Position numbers and translations under genes: made by a program
Shown here: positions 22,243 through 29,553 of the stretch, piece after piece
Layout of the letters: each line of letters starts with the position of its first letter
Position numbering within the stretch: the stretch's first letter is position 1
Notes under the pieces: model-generated
What the model saw: only the letters and a program-made list of their open reading frames with translations
Told to the model about the DNA's origin: nothing
Database searches by the model: none
Assembly (NCBI RefSeq): GCF_004000905.1
Contig: NZ_BIMD01000053.1
Location: forward strand, 1-33,495
Origin: Paenibacillus humicus NBRC 102415
GTDB taxonomy: Bacteria > Bacillota > Bacilli > Paenibacillales > Paenibacillaceae
Direction of reading: 5' to 3'
Length of the DNA stretch: 33,495 nucleotides

Positions 22243-23094
22243 CTAATCCGATGAGATTCCTCCCGACCTGACGGCGTCCATCCAATCCGCCGCGAAAGCC
22301 AGCACCTTCCGGCGTTCTCTCTCGGCATGCAGCTCATGCCGAAAGCCCGGCCATTCACGATACGTGCAGCTGCTCCCCGCACGGCTTGCAAATATGCGGC
22401 TTGCCCGGCAGGAGGTGACCCGATCCGCGCTGCCATGCATGAGCAGCAGCGGAATCTCCAGCTCGTGGGCATGCTTCAGCGCCCAGCGCCCGGCGCTCCT
22501 GACCCCGCTCAGCGTGCGCAGCGTAATTCGTCCATGCCGGAGCGGGTCCGCCGCGTACAGGAGCTGCATCTCCGGATCGGATGTCCCGCGGGCATTCGCT
22601 TGAAGGGAAAGGTATCCGGGCTGCAGCCGCTTGCGCAGGCGGCCCAGCAGCTGCCGCACGGGCGGAGGGGCTGCAGCCAGCCTGAGCCAAGGCCCCGACG
22701 CGATGACGCCCGCGACATCCGGCTTGAAGCGCAAAGCGTAATTCAAGGCGACGTTGCCGCCCATGCTGTGTCCGAACAGGAACACAGGCAAGCCCCGATG
22801 CTGCGAGCCGATATCGCCGAGCATCAGTCTGACCGGCTCCAGCAGCGCCTCGTAGTCCGGACAGTCCCCTCTCCTGCCGGCAGTCAGCCCGTGTCCGCGC
22901 TGATCGAAGGCATAAACGGCAAATCCTTTGTCCGTGAACCAATCCGCCACATGGGCATATGCGCCTGCGTGCTCTCCCAATCCGTGCACGATCCCGATCG
23001 CCGCCTCCGGGTCCTTCCCCTCGGGAATCCACCTTAAGCCATGGATCGGCGTTCCGTCCGCGCTGCTCCATGCCCACTCCTGCTTGCAGGCCAT
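22243..23094 (-). CDS. Alpha/beta hydrolase, monoacylglycerol lipase-like (Hydrolase_4), 283 aa
   Basis: A serine hydrolase of the lysophospholipase/monoacylglycerol lipase group. The oxyanion-hole region is IGIVHGLGEHAGAY, followed by YAFDQRGHGLTAGRRGD, highly typical of this family. The nucleophile is the Ser of FGHSMGG, the acid is Asp in MHGSADRVT and the base is His in FRHELH. The cap domain lies between. No signal peptide is visible, so it is cytoplasmic. The ATG follows AGGAAGGAGG. It is probably monocistronic, with its own promoter in the AT-rich gap upstream. The precise substrate (a short glyceride or ester) is inferred from the family. Confidence 0.9.
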   Translation of the reverse strand: MACKQEWAWSSADGTPIHGLRWIPEGKDPEAAIGIVHGLGEHAGAYAHVADWFTDKGFAVYAFDQRGHGLTAGRRGDCPDYEALLEPVRLMLGDIGSQHRGLPVFLFGHSMGGNVALNYALRFKPDVAGVIASGPWLRLAAAPPPVRQLLGRLRKRLQPGYLSLQANARGTSDPEMQLLYAADPLRHGRITLRTLSGVRSAGRWALKHAHELEIPLLLMHGSADRVTSCRASRIFASRAGSSCTYREWPGFRHELHAERERRKVLAFAADWMDAVRSGGISSD

Positions 23095-23131
23095 GGGAAA
23101 CCTCCTTCCTAAGCCTTTGAATTAAATCCTT

Positions 23132-23161
23132 TATCTATTATTACCCCGAATGAGTAAACAA
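23132..23161 (-). promoter_or_regulatory. Candidate promoter of the hydrolase gene
   Basis: On the minus strand TTGTTT (23161-23156) and TAGATA (23137-23132) are spaced 18 bp apart in an AT-rich stretch 38 bp before the start codon. Confidence 0.45.
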
Positions 23162-23289
23162 GAAAAAAACATGCAGCGTCAAAAGTCTGCTGATGCGGCA
23201 TGGCTGCTGGGACAAGGCAAACGAGCTGAGCGCGAAAACCAGACCGCGCTTGTCCCCGAAGCCTGCATGATGTTTCCGCTTCCTTTCGG

Positions 23290-23321
23290 GAGAAGAAAAG
23301 AGCAGCCCCGAAAGGCTGCTC
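23290..23321 (-). terminator. Terminator of the beta-mannosidase gene
   Basis: On the minus strand GAGCAGCC pairs with GGCTGCTC, followed by TTTTCTTCT, 19 bp after the stop codon. Confidence 0.85.
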
Positions 23322-23339
23322 CAAATCCCGATTTCATGC

Positions 23340-26015
23340 CTATTTTTCACCAAGGCAAGTAAAGGCGACTTGCGGATCCGCTCCGTCACCTCCAGCATCC
23401 AGCGATCCGCTGAACACATCGTTCACCCGCGGAGCGCAGGCGACCGACACTTCCCGGCTCTCGCCGGGCAGCAGCATGAAGCCGGCCTCGTCCGCCAGCG
23501 TCCACCAGCGGTCTGTGCGTTCCTCGGGCATGATATGCAGCGCGGCCGAAGCGCCTTCGTTGCGCACGAGGTACCGGCGCACCACGGGACGGATTGCCGA
23601 GGCAGCCTCTCCGGCACGCTCATGCTCCCAGCCCGTCAGCAGCCCGGTCTCATGCTCCCTGACCGTCAGCGGTCCGGTCTCATGCTCCCAGCCCGTCAGC
23701 GGCTCGACCGCCAGGCTTGCCCCGCTCAGCTCCAGGGCCGGACGGAACGGATGCTCCTCCAGCGTCGAGAACACATAGACGTTATCCTTGCGCTCCGGTC
23801 CGTAGAGAAGCCGGATGAGGAACAATCCATCGCGGGTATCCGGCACCGCGAACTCCAGCCGCCCCGCCTCGGCTGAGCCTCTGCGTCGCAGCCCGCTGCC
23901 ATCCGTCTGCGAAGCCGCCCCTGAAGAAGCAGCGAAAGACTTCGCCTCCAGCACTTGTCCGGCCGTATCCAGCACCTGCGCCTCGATCTCCATGCCGCCC
24001 CCGCCGGCGAAATGGGCGAACACTCCGGCCGAGAACGTCTCGCCCGCGCGCCAGGTCAGGCTGCGGTAATCCAGCGAAGCATGGGAGCCCTCGAATGCCT
24101 TGCGCACCCCGTAATAGGCCAGCTTCGGCTCCATGTAATAATCGACAAGATTGGTGCAGCTGGCGTTCGGCCAAGGCTCGTTGAGCTGCCAGATGATGCT
24201 GCCGCTGTTGCGGAAAGCTCTGCGCCGGTTCGCCTCCAGGATGAAGCGCAGCCCTTCGGACTGGATCCACTGGCTCGCCTGCACGAAGGCTGGCAGGTCC
24301 GCGAACGCGCCGAACAGCTCCGTATCGCGGTCAAAGGTATCCCACCATTCGCCGTGATGCCTCCAGACGAGGTTGTCCTGCATCGAGACCGGCTTCAGGT
24401 GCGCGGGACTCAAAAACTTGCGGAGGCTCTTCGCCGAGCTGATGCCGTCCACCCCGAATTCGCTGTGGAACAGATGGTCCACGTCTCCATACAGCTCGTA
24501 ATGTCCGGGATTGCCCTGGTACTTCCAATGGCCGTGGACATCGTGGCTCACGCCCTTCTCCGCCGTAATGTACTGGACCGGCCCCGACGCGGAGGTCGGC
24601 AGGAACAGCCGCTGCGGGTCATGCGCCTCGACCAGCTCCTGCAAATAGGCCAGGTTGGAGTCCTCGCAGGTCGACGGCCGATTCGGCTCGCTCATGAGCT
24701 CGTTGCCGCCGCTCCATACGGTCAGCGACACATGGTTGCGCCGGGATTTCAGCGCCTTCTCGGCCGTCCGGCCGAGCAGCTCGACGAAGGCCGGCTTCTT
24801 CGACGGCTCATTGTCGATGCCCGAGCTGGATTGGATGAATTCCTGCCAAATCAGGATGCCGTGGCGGTCGCAGAGCTCGTACAAATACGGCTTCTCGATG
24901 ATGCCGCCGCCCCAAATGCGCAGCATGTTCATTCCGCAATCCTTGGCCAGCCGTACAATCCACTCATACCTCTCCGGTCCGACATTGCCGTAAAGATGGT
25001 CGAGCGGCGTCAGGTTGGCTCCCTGGATGTAGATTTTCTCGCCATTGACGACAAAGGTGTATGGAAGCGCGTCATCCGGAGCCTCCTCGTTCGGAACATA
25101 ATCGAGACTGCGGATGCCGGCATTCATCACGCGCTCGTCCAGCACGCCCGTATCGTCCAGCAGCCGAATCGATAACCGGTACAGAGGCTGGCTGCCATAT
25201 CCGTTCGGATACCAGACGGCCGGCTCGGGAATGCGGATGACAGCCGCCCCCTCGGAGCCCTGCACCGCTTCATCGACGACGAGTCCAGGCGATGCCCCTC
25301 CTTCTTCGGGAGACTGCACCTCGACTTGCCAGCGCAGCGTTCCAGCAGGCTCTCCGCGGCGGACGGCTTCCGCCGACAGCCGGATGATGCCTTCTCCGCG
25401 GCTCAGATCGGTATGGAGGGCGACATCGCCGATCGTCGCCGCTTGATGCACGCGAAGCACGACATCGTCCCAGATGCCCGTATTCACCAGGCGGGTGGAG
25501 AAGTCCCATTTGTAGTTGAAGCGGCTTTTTTGCGTAAAGGTTTCGGAGGTTTTGCCGATTTGCCCCATTTCGTCCGGAGCATGCTTCAAGACGATCTGCA
25601 GCTCGGCCGTTTCCCTCAGCTTGATGGCATCGGTCACGTTGAAGACAGCCGGCTCGTACATGCCCTTGTGCTCGCCGAGATAGACGCCGTTCATGCTGAT
25701 CATGGCTTCATAATCCAGCCCTTTGAATACCAGCTCGATCTGCTCGCTCTCCAGCGCCGGACGATCAAAGGAAGCCCGATATACCCACCAGCGGTTCTCG
25801 ATCCACTCGCAATGGGTGCTGTTCAAATCGCGGTAGGGGTCCTCGATCAGTCCTGCCCGGTACAGATCCTGATGCACGCCTCCCGGCACGGTCGCCGGAA
25901 TCCACTCCGTGACGCCGAGCAGCTCATTGCCGATTTCCATGCTCGTCCCCTTGAGCGGAACCCAGGGCCAAAAGCCCTTCAGCTCCCATTTCATGCCGTT
26001 CAGTTTCAATTCCAT
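23340..26015 (-). CDS. Glycoside hydrolase family 2, beta-mannosidase type, 891 aa
   Basis: An intracellular exo-enzyme (no signal peptide) releasing terminal beta-mannose from oligosaccharides. It opens with the typical jelly-roll domain: WIPATVPGGVHQDLYRAGLI, then IENRWWVYRASF and LVFKGLDYEAMISMNG. An Ig-like sandwich and the TIM barrel follow. The barrel shows RIWGGGIIEKPYLYELCDRH, the acid/base Glu at about 439 in VWSGGNE, and the nucleophile Glu at about 519 in HSEFG. The length (about 890 aa) suits bacterial beta-mannosidases. The frame extends to 26339, but the ATG at 26015 starts the homology, with GGCGGGG before it. A 30-bp coding repeat interrupts the C-terminal region. Single gene with its own promoter and terminator. 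Confidence 0.9.
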   Translation of the reverse strand: MELKLNGMKWELKGFWPWVPLKGTSMEIGNELLGVTEWIPATVPGGVHQDLYRAGLIEDPYRDLNSTHCEWIENRWWVYRASFDRPALESEQIELVFKGLDYEAMISMNGVYLGEHKGMYEPAVFNVTDAIKLRETAELQIVLKHAPDEMGQIGKTSETFTQKSRFNYKWDFSTRLVNTGIWDDVVLRVHQAATIGDVALHTDLSRGEGIIRLSAEAVRRGEPAGTLRWQVEVQSPEEGGASPGLVVDEAVQGSEGAAVIRIPEPAVWYPNGYGSQPLYRLSIRLLDDTGVLDERVMNAGIRSLDYVPNEEAPDDALPYTFVVNGEKIYIQGANLTPLDHLYGNVGPERYEWIVRLAKDCGMNMLRIWGGGIIEKPYLYELCDRHGILIWQEFIQSSSGIDNEPSKKPAFVELLGRTAEKALKSRRNHVSLTVWSGGNELMSEPNRPSTCEDSNLAYLQELVEAHDPQRLFLPTSASGPVQYITAEKGVSHDVHGHWKYQGNPGHYELYGDVDHLFHSEFGVDGISSAKSLRKFLSPAHLKPVSMQDNLVWRHHGEWWDTFDRDTELFGAFADLPAFVQASQWIQSEGLRFILEANRRRAFRNSGSIIWQLNEPWPNASCTNLVDYYMEPKLAYYGVRKAFEGSHASLDYRSLTWRAGETFSAGVFAHFAGGGGMEIEAQVLDTAGQVLEAKSFAASSGAASQTDGSGLRRRGSAEAGRLEFAVPDTRDGLFLIRLLYGPERKDNVYVFSTLEEHPFRPALELSGASLAVEPLTGWEHETGPLTVREHETGLLTGWEHERAGEAASAIRPVVRRYLVRNEGASAALHIMPEERTDRWWTLADEAGFMLLPGESREVSVACAPRVNDVFSGSLDAGGDGADPQVAFTCLGEK
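23619..23708. repeat. 30-bp coding minisatellite, three copies, within the GH2 gene
   Basis: Units at 23619-23648, 23649-23678 and 23679-23708 each start CTCATGCTCCC and contain CCGTCAGC. They encode a 10-residue repeat (LTGWEHETG-like) between the last beta-sandwich domains. The in-frame length allows copy-number change without a frameshift. Confidence 0.9.
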
Positions 26016-26061
26016 TAAGCGCCCCGCCTTTGCAATTTTTTCGTAGACAGTTTTCAACAAA

Positions 26062-26090
26062 ATGTTAACATACTTAAACTTTTCTCTCAA
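26062..26090 (-). promoter_or_regulatory. Candidate promoter of the beta-mannosidase gene
   Basis: On the minus strand TTGAGA (26090-26085) and TAACAT (26067-26062) are spaced 17 bp apart, 46 bp before the start codon. Confidence 0.5.
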
Positions 26091-26106
26091 CAATTGTTCG
26101 CAACGC

Positions 26107-26143
26107 AAAAAGCCGCCTGGACGCGAAAACGATCCAGACAGCT
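26107..26143 (-). terminator. Terminator of the RidA-family gene
   Basis: On the minus strand an 11-bp stem (AGCTGTCTGGA with TCCAGGCGGCT, including G-T pairs) is followed by a T-run, 48 bp after the stop codon. Confidence 0.85.
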
Positions 26144-26190
26144 TGGGTTTGAATAGGGAAATGAATAGCCTCCTATGGCTAGCGCCGTTT

Positions 26191-26658
26191 TCAGCCCTCT
26201 TGCACCTGGAAGATCGAATCCAGGATGACGGGCAGATTGTTCCGGAGCGATGCCGCTCCCAGCACGGAGCGGGCATGCATGCCCTTCTCTTCTCCGAATA
26301 CGGCCAGCATGAGCTCTGTGCAGCCGTTGAGCACCACATGATGCTCTTCGAACTCCGGCGATGCGTTGACGAAGCCCTGGATCTTCACGACGCGCTTGAC
26401 CCGGTCCAGGCTTCCGAGCGCTTCCTGGACGACCGCCAGCACCTCGATCGCGGCCTGACGGGCGAATTCCTTTCCTTCTCCGGTCGTGAAGTCGATCCCC
26501 AGCTTGCCCTTCGGCTGCCCCGCCGGCCCCTTGCCGGAGACGAACAGCAGCCCTCCTGCCAGGACGCAGTTGGCGTACGTCGCCGCGGGTCCGCTTGCGG
26601 ACGGAAGCACGATGCCGAGCTCGGCCAAACGGGCTTCTACCTTTCCTTTTCCCGTCAT
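26191..26658 (-). CDS. RidA/YjgF family protein, 155 aa
   Basis: A small trimeric protein of the Rid superfamily; RidA members hydrolyse reactive enamine/imine intermediates. The sequence shows YANCVLAGGLLFVSGKGP, FARQAAIEVLAVVQEALGSL and RVVKIQGFVNASPEF, and ends near ARSVLGAASLRNNLPVILDS. The last block replaces the canonical RxxxxVxxLPxxxxVE signature, with Arg in HARSVLGAASL at the expected place. This pattern and the length of about 155 aa fit the YjgF-like group with uncertain activity rather than RidA itself. The ATG at 26658 follows GGGGGA; an upstream frame to 26679 is unsupported. Monocistronic, divergent from the DinB-family gene. Confidence 0.85.
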   Translation of the reverse strand: MTGKGKVEARLAELGIVLPSASGPAATYANCVLAGGLLFVSGKGPAGQPKGKLGIDFTTGEGKEFARQAAIEVLAVVQEALGSLDRVKRVVKIQGFVNASPEFEEHHVVLNGCTELMLAVFGEEKGMHARSVLGAASLRNNLPVILDSIFQVQEG

Positions 26659-26855
26659 TTCATTTCCCCCTATATCCATTGTCCATGGCAGGAATCTTGG
26701 CTGAAGCGAACCAAATATACGCTCGCCGCCAGGATGCCCGAATGCCCATGCATGCCGACTCAGGGTGTATTTTACGCCCGTTTTGTACCGCCGGCAATCG
26801 GCTCTCCCATGATAAAATGGAAGAAGAATGAATACCTGTTCAAGGAGGGAAATCC

Positions 26856-27341
26856 ATGCAATTCTGGTTCAGCTACAACTGGATGGTCAGAGAGCAATGG
26901 TATGAATGGTGCGGGGAGCTGTCCCAAGAGGAGCTTCTTCAAGAACGGACAGGCGGCGTCGGCGGCATTCTGAAGACGCTGTTCCATATCGTGGATGTCG
27001 AGTGGAGCTGGCTGCAGCTGCTGCAGGGCAAGCCGGACTTCCAGGAAAACTTCGAGGAGTACGCGACGCTGGCCAAGGTGCGCGAGCTCGACCGCCGCTT
27101 CCGCGCGGACATCGAAGGCTTCATCCGCGGCTGGGATGATTCCATGGAACAGCGGCCGCTTCTGGATACGCTTCCGGACGGAAGAGAGAGGCTGCTCGCC
27201 TGGGGCGAGGTCATGAGGCATGTCCTTGCCCACGAGATCCACCATATCGGCCAGCTGTCGGTCTGGTCGCGGGAGCTCGGGCGCAAGCCGGTATCCGCCA
27301 ACTTCATCGAAAAGGGACTGATCGCACCAGCAGCCCCATGA
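26856..27341 (+). CDS. DinB-family (YfiT/DUF664-like) putative metalloprotein, 161 aa
   Basis: A four-helix-bundle protein of the DinB/YfiT superfamily, whose members bind a divalent metal through three histidines. Here the expected ligands are the His in TLFHIVDVEWSW (around residue 44) and two in MRHVLAHEIHHIGQLSVWSR near 122-134. The start MQFWFSYNWMVREQWYEWC is typical of the Bacillus DinB-like proteins of about 160 aa. The ATG is preceded by AAGGAGGG at ideal spacing. Some relatives are thiol-dependent S-transferases (bacillithiol), and DinB itself is damage-induced, but neither role is shown for this protein. It stands alone, with a perfect bidirectional hairpin after it. Confidence 0.9.
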   Translation: MQFWFSYNWMVREQWYEWCGELSQEELLQERTGGVGGILKTLFHIVDVEWSWLQLLQGKPDFQENFEEYATLAKVRELDRRFRADIEGFIRGWDDSMEQRPLLDTLPDGRERLLAWGEVMRHVLAHEIHHIGQLSVWSRELGRKPVSANFIEKGLIAPAAP

Positions 27342-27417
27342 CGGTCCAGCTCTTCGGCTGCCCGCATCCCCTCTTCCCGCAACCGGCTGAACTCCCTGAA
27401 AAAAACAGATGCACATA

Positions 27418-27447
27418 GAAATAGGGCCCTGAAAAGGGCCCTATTTC
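27418..27447. terminator. Bidirectional terminator between DinB-family and Asp-box genes
   Basis: A perfect 12-bp stem, GAAATAGGGCCC with GGGCCCTATTTC, around a 6-base loop lies between two convergent genes. Confidence 0.85.
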
Positions 27448-27460
27448 CATGCCATTCATA

Positions 27461-28708
27461 TCAAGGAGTGATCACGTTGTTGGAATAACCGGCGACGATG
27501 TACAGGGAATTGCTCGTATTCGTCCAGATGCCGATATAGCCGCCGGGAGGAACGCAGGCGATATCGATATAGTCCCCGATCAACGGCACCGGTACCGGAC
27601 TCGTTCCGTTGGGGTTGAAGGAGACGTCCGTTATGCGCGTATTGGTGAAGCTCTGGCCGCCGTTGACGGAACGGGCGACGTAGACGTCCAGATCGAACCC
27701 GTCCACCTGGTTGCTGTAGTAGATGATGTTCACGCCTCCCGTCAGAGGATCGACATCGACGGCAGGAAAGAAATTCTGCGACCCCGTCGGAGCTCCCGTA
27801 ATGCTCACCGGCGTTGACCAATTGAGGCCAAGATTGGTCGATATGCTCATGAAAATATCGGAATAGCCCTGTCTGTAATCCTGCCAGACGGCGTAAATGC
27901 TGCCGTTGTACGGCCCGTTGGACCGGTCGACGGATATATTGGCGAACGTCAGCACCCGAAAGGCATAGCCAGTGACCGGAAGGACATTCGGAACGAGCGA
28001 TACGGCGCTGATCAGCACAGGATTGCCGAAAGTCGCGCCTCCGTCCAGCGAAGTACGAACGAAGAAATTAAAGGGCGGCGTGACGGTAATCCAGCAAGCG
28101 TACAGGTTGCCGACCAGATCGATCGCCATGTCCGGACGCTCCACCTGGGTCGTCGGGCTGGAGAGCAGCGTCGGCTGGTCCCAGGTCGCGCCTCCATCCG
28201 TGGAGCGGTTGAGGAATGCGACGGAGTTGCTGTTGTTCGCGACATTGAACTGGTGATTGTAAGAGACGTAGACATTGCCGAGGAACGGACTTGCCTGCCC
28301 GTTGTCGGCCAGTACGTTGGTCTCGTCGTTGTTGATATACGTGCCATAGCCTGGACCTACAAGAATCGGAGAGCCGAAGGTCTGTCCGTTGTCCGTGGAG
28401 ATGTAGACGAAGGTAGTGCCGTCGCTGTTGCCGGGAAAAGCATGCGCGGATACGTAGAACGTGTTCGGAAAGGCGTAAGCGACCACAGCCGCCTCGGCGC
28501 CCGCAAAGCCGGCGGGAAGCGGCAGCAGCGTATTCGTCCATGTCGCGCCGCCGTTGACGGAACGGTACAGGCCGGTCTGCGGCACGCCGGACGTCGTATC
28601 CGTCGCGACCGCCACCATAATGGATGGATTCAAAAGATTCACGGCGACTGCCGGCTCGAAGATCGGGTTGCCTCCGCTCGGCGTGACCTGGAAATTGAAA
28701 TTGGCCAA
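27461..28708 (-). CDS. Asp-box (BNR/sialidase-like) beta-propeller protein without signal peptide, 415 aa
   Basis: A predicted six-bladed propeller. Six Asp-box motifs are visible: SVNGGATW (about 50), STDNGQTF (104), STDGGATW (169), SLDGGATF (220), STNLGLNW (290) and SVNGGQSF (347). The catalytic residues of true sialidases (Arg triad, FRIP motif) were not found, so a structural or binding role is as likely as hydrolysis. The start is TTG 28708: AGGAGG lies exactly eight bases upstream, giving MANFNFQVTP. A longer frame to 29017 would add a hydrophobic stretch but runs across the divergent promoter region and has no ribosome binding site. The protein thus lacks an export signal despite a surface-type fold. 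Divergent from the next gene. Confidence 0.8.
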   Translation of the reverse strand: MANFNFQVTPSGGNPIFEPAVAVNLLNPSIMVAVATDTTSGVPQTGLYRSVNGGATWTNTLLPLPAGFAGAEAAVVAYAFPNTFYVSAHAFPGNSDGTTFVYISTDNGQTFGSPILVGPGYGTYINNDETNVLADNGQASPFLGNVYVSYNHQFNVANNSNSVAFLNRSTDGGATWDQPTLLSSPTTQVERPDMAIDLVGNLYACWITVTPPFNFFVRTSLDGGATFGNPVLISAVSLVPNVLPVTGYAFRVLTFANISVDRSNGPYNGSIYAVWQDYRQGYSDIFMSISTNLGLNWSTPVSITGAPTGSQNFFPAVDVDPLTGGVNIIYYSNQVDGFDLDVYVARSVNGGQSFTNTRITDVSFNPNGTSPVPVPLIGDYIDIACVPPGGYIGIWTNTSNSLYIVAGYSNNVITP

Positions 28709-28845
28709 CCGGGAAACCTCCTGTTCTTTTTCAATCGCTTCAACTTGTGCATGCTCCATCCTATGCCGCCGTTCAATAGCCCGCATGTTCATTCGCCTTT
28801 TGGAAAACAATTCTTCCAAAACCCAAGCATGTCCTCGCCTTATTC

Positions 28846-28854
28846 CATAGATTA
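28846..28854 (+). promoter_or_regulatory. Sigma-K-like -10 box upstream of the 125-aa gene
   Basis: CATAGATTA matches the sigma-K -10 consensus CATANNNTA at every fixed position and lies 30 bp before the start codon. No clear AC-containing -35 was found at 16-17 bp, so this is suggestive only. On the minus strand CATAGGATG (near 28757-28766), upstream of the Asp-box gene, is one mismatch from the same consensus. Confidence 0.45.
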
Positions 28855-28883
28855 ATAGAAACCAAGGGAAAGGGTGATGCAGT

Positions 28884-29261
28884 ATGGCTTTGACGACAGG
28901 TATTATTACGAATACGAGGGCAACGGGAACGGCAGCGACGAACATTGTGGTGAGCAGCCGCAACGAAACGGCAGCGCCAGCCTCGGTCGTGGTGCAGATC
29001 TTTGTCGTTCCCTCCACGACACTGGTCTTGACGCCTATTTATGTGACGGGTTATATCGTTCCCGCCTACAGCGCCGACATCCGGACTTTCACGGTCAGCG
29101 GAAACATCGCTTACGAGGTGCAGCTGGTCAACAATACGGCCTTGGCGAATGTCGTCTTCTCGACGTTCGGCATCGACGAATTCGGCAATCTGGTCCAAGA
29201 GCAAGGCTTTCCGCAAACGAAAATGACGGTCATTCCGGCCTTGACGCCCATTTTGATGTAA
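28884..29261 (+). CDS. Small beta-rich protein of unknown function, 125 aa
   Basis: No named domain was recognised. The protein is rich in Thr, Val, Ala and Ile with alternating hydrophobic and polar residues, as in a compact beta-sandwich (VVVQIFVVPSTTLVLTPIYV, TVSGNIAYEVQLVNNTALAN). It has no cysteine, no signal peptide, no membrane helix and very few charged residues before the C-terminal third. The ATG follows AAAGGGTGATG, which matches the 16S anti-Shine-Dalgarno sequence well. A strong terminator follows, so it is its own transcript. The composition and the adjacent surface-type genes suggest a structural component of a spore or cell-surface layer; this is inference. Confidence 0.75.
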   Translation: MALTTGIITNTRATGTAATNIVVSSRNETAAPASVVVQIFVVPSTTLVLTPIYVTGYIVPAYSADIRTFTVSGNIAYEVQLVNNTALANVVFSTFGIDEFGNLVQEQGFPQTKMTVIPALTPILM

Positions 29262-29285
29262 AAAGCGGCGGCCCGAAAAACCTGA

Positions 29286-29312
29286 CCCCGGCCTCCGGCC
29301 GGGGAATTTTTT
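29286..29312 (+). terminator. Strong terminator after the 125-aa gene
   Basis: CCCCGGCC-tcc-GGCCGGGG is followed by AATTTTTT. The remaining 240 bp before the DUF11 gene hold no convincing gene; a CATAAT box (29504-29509) is the only promoter-like element seen. Confidence 0.92.
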
Positions 29313-29553
29313 GCGCTCAGCCTCTGCTTTTCCTTTCATCCATGCAGCCCCCTTCCAGGATAGGAAGATGAAGGAAGCCATCGCCGCCTCACCTCTCCGT
29401 TCCCATTCGGATGCTGCCGCCTTCCTTAAAAAGGTCGCTGTTGTCCTTCTCGAGCACCTGTCCGCCAGTCTGCCTTGTCCATGCATGATTCGTTCCCGAA
29501 CCGCATAATGGTTAAATCGACCTATCAGCTTGCGGAAGCGGGGATGAGCAACC

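Noticed and set aside
23150-23362. Plus-strand 70-codon frame (MSKQEKNMQRQKSAD...)
   Set aside because: It has no ribosome binding site, covers the minus-strand hydrolase promoter and the GH2 terminator, and runs into the GH2 gene.
29311-29508. Plus-strand 65-codon frame before the DUF11 gene
   Set aside because: It begins inside the terminator of the 125-aa gene and has no ribosome binding site.
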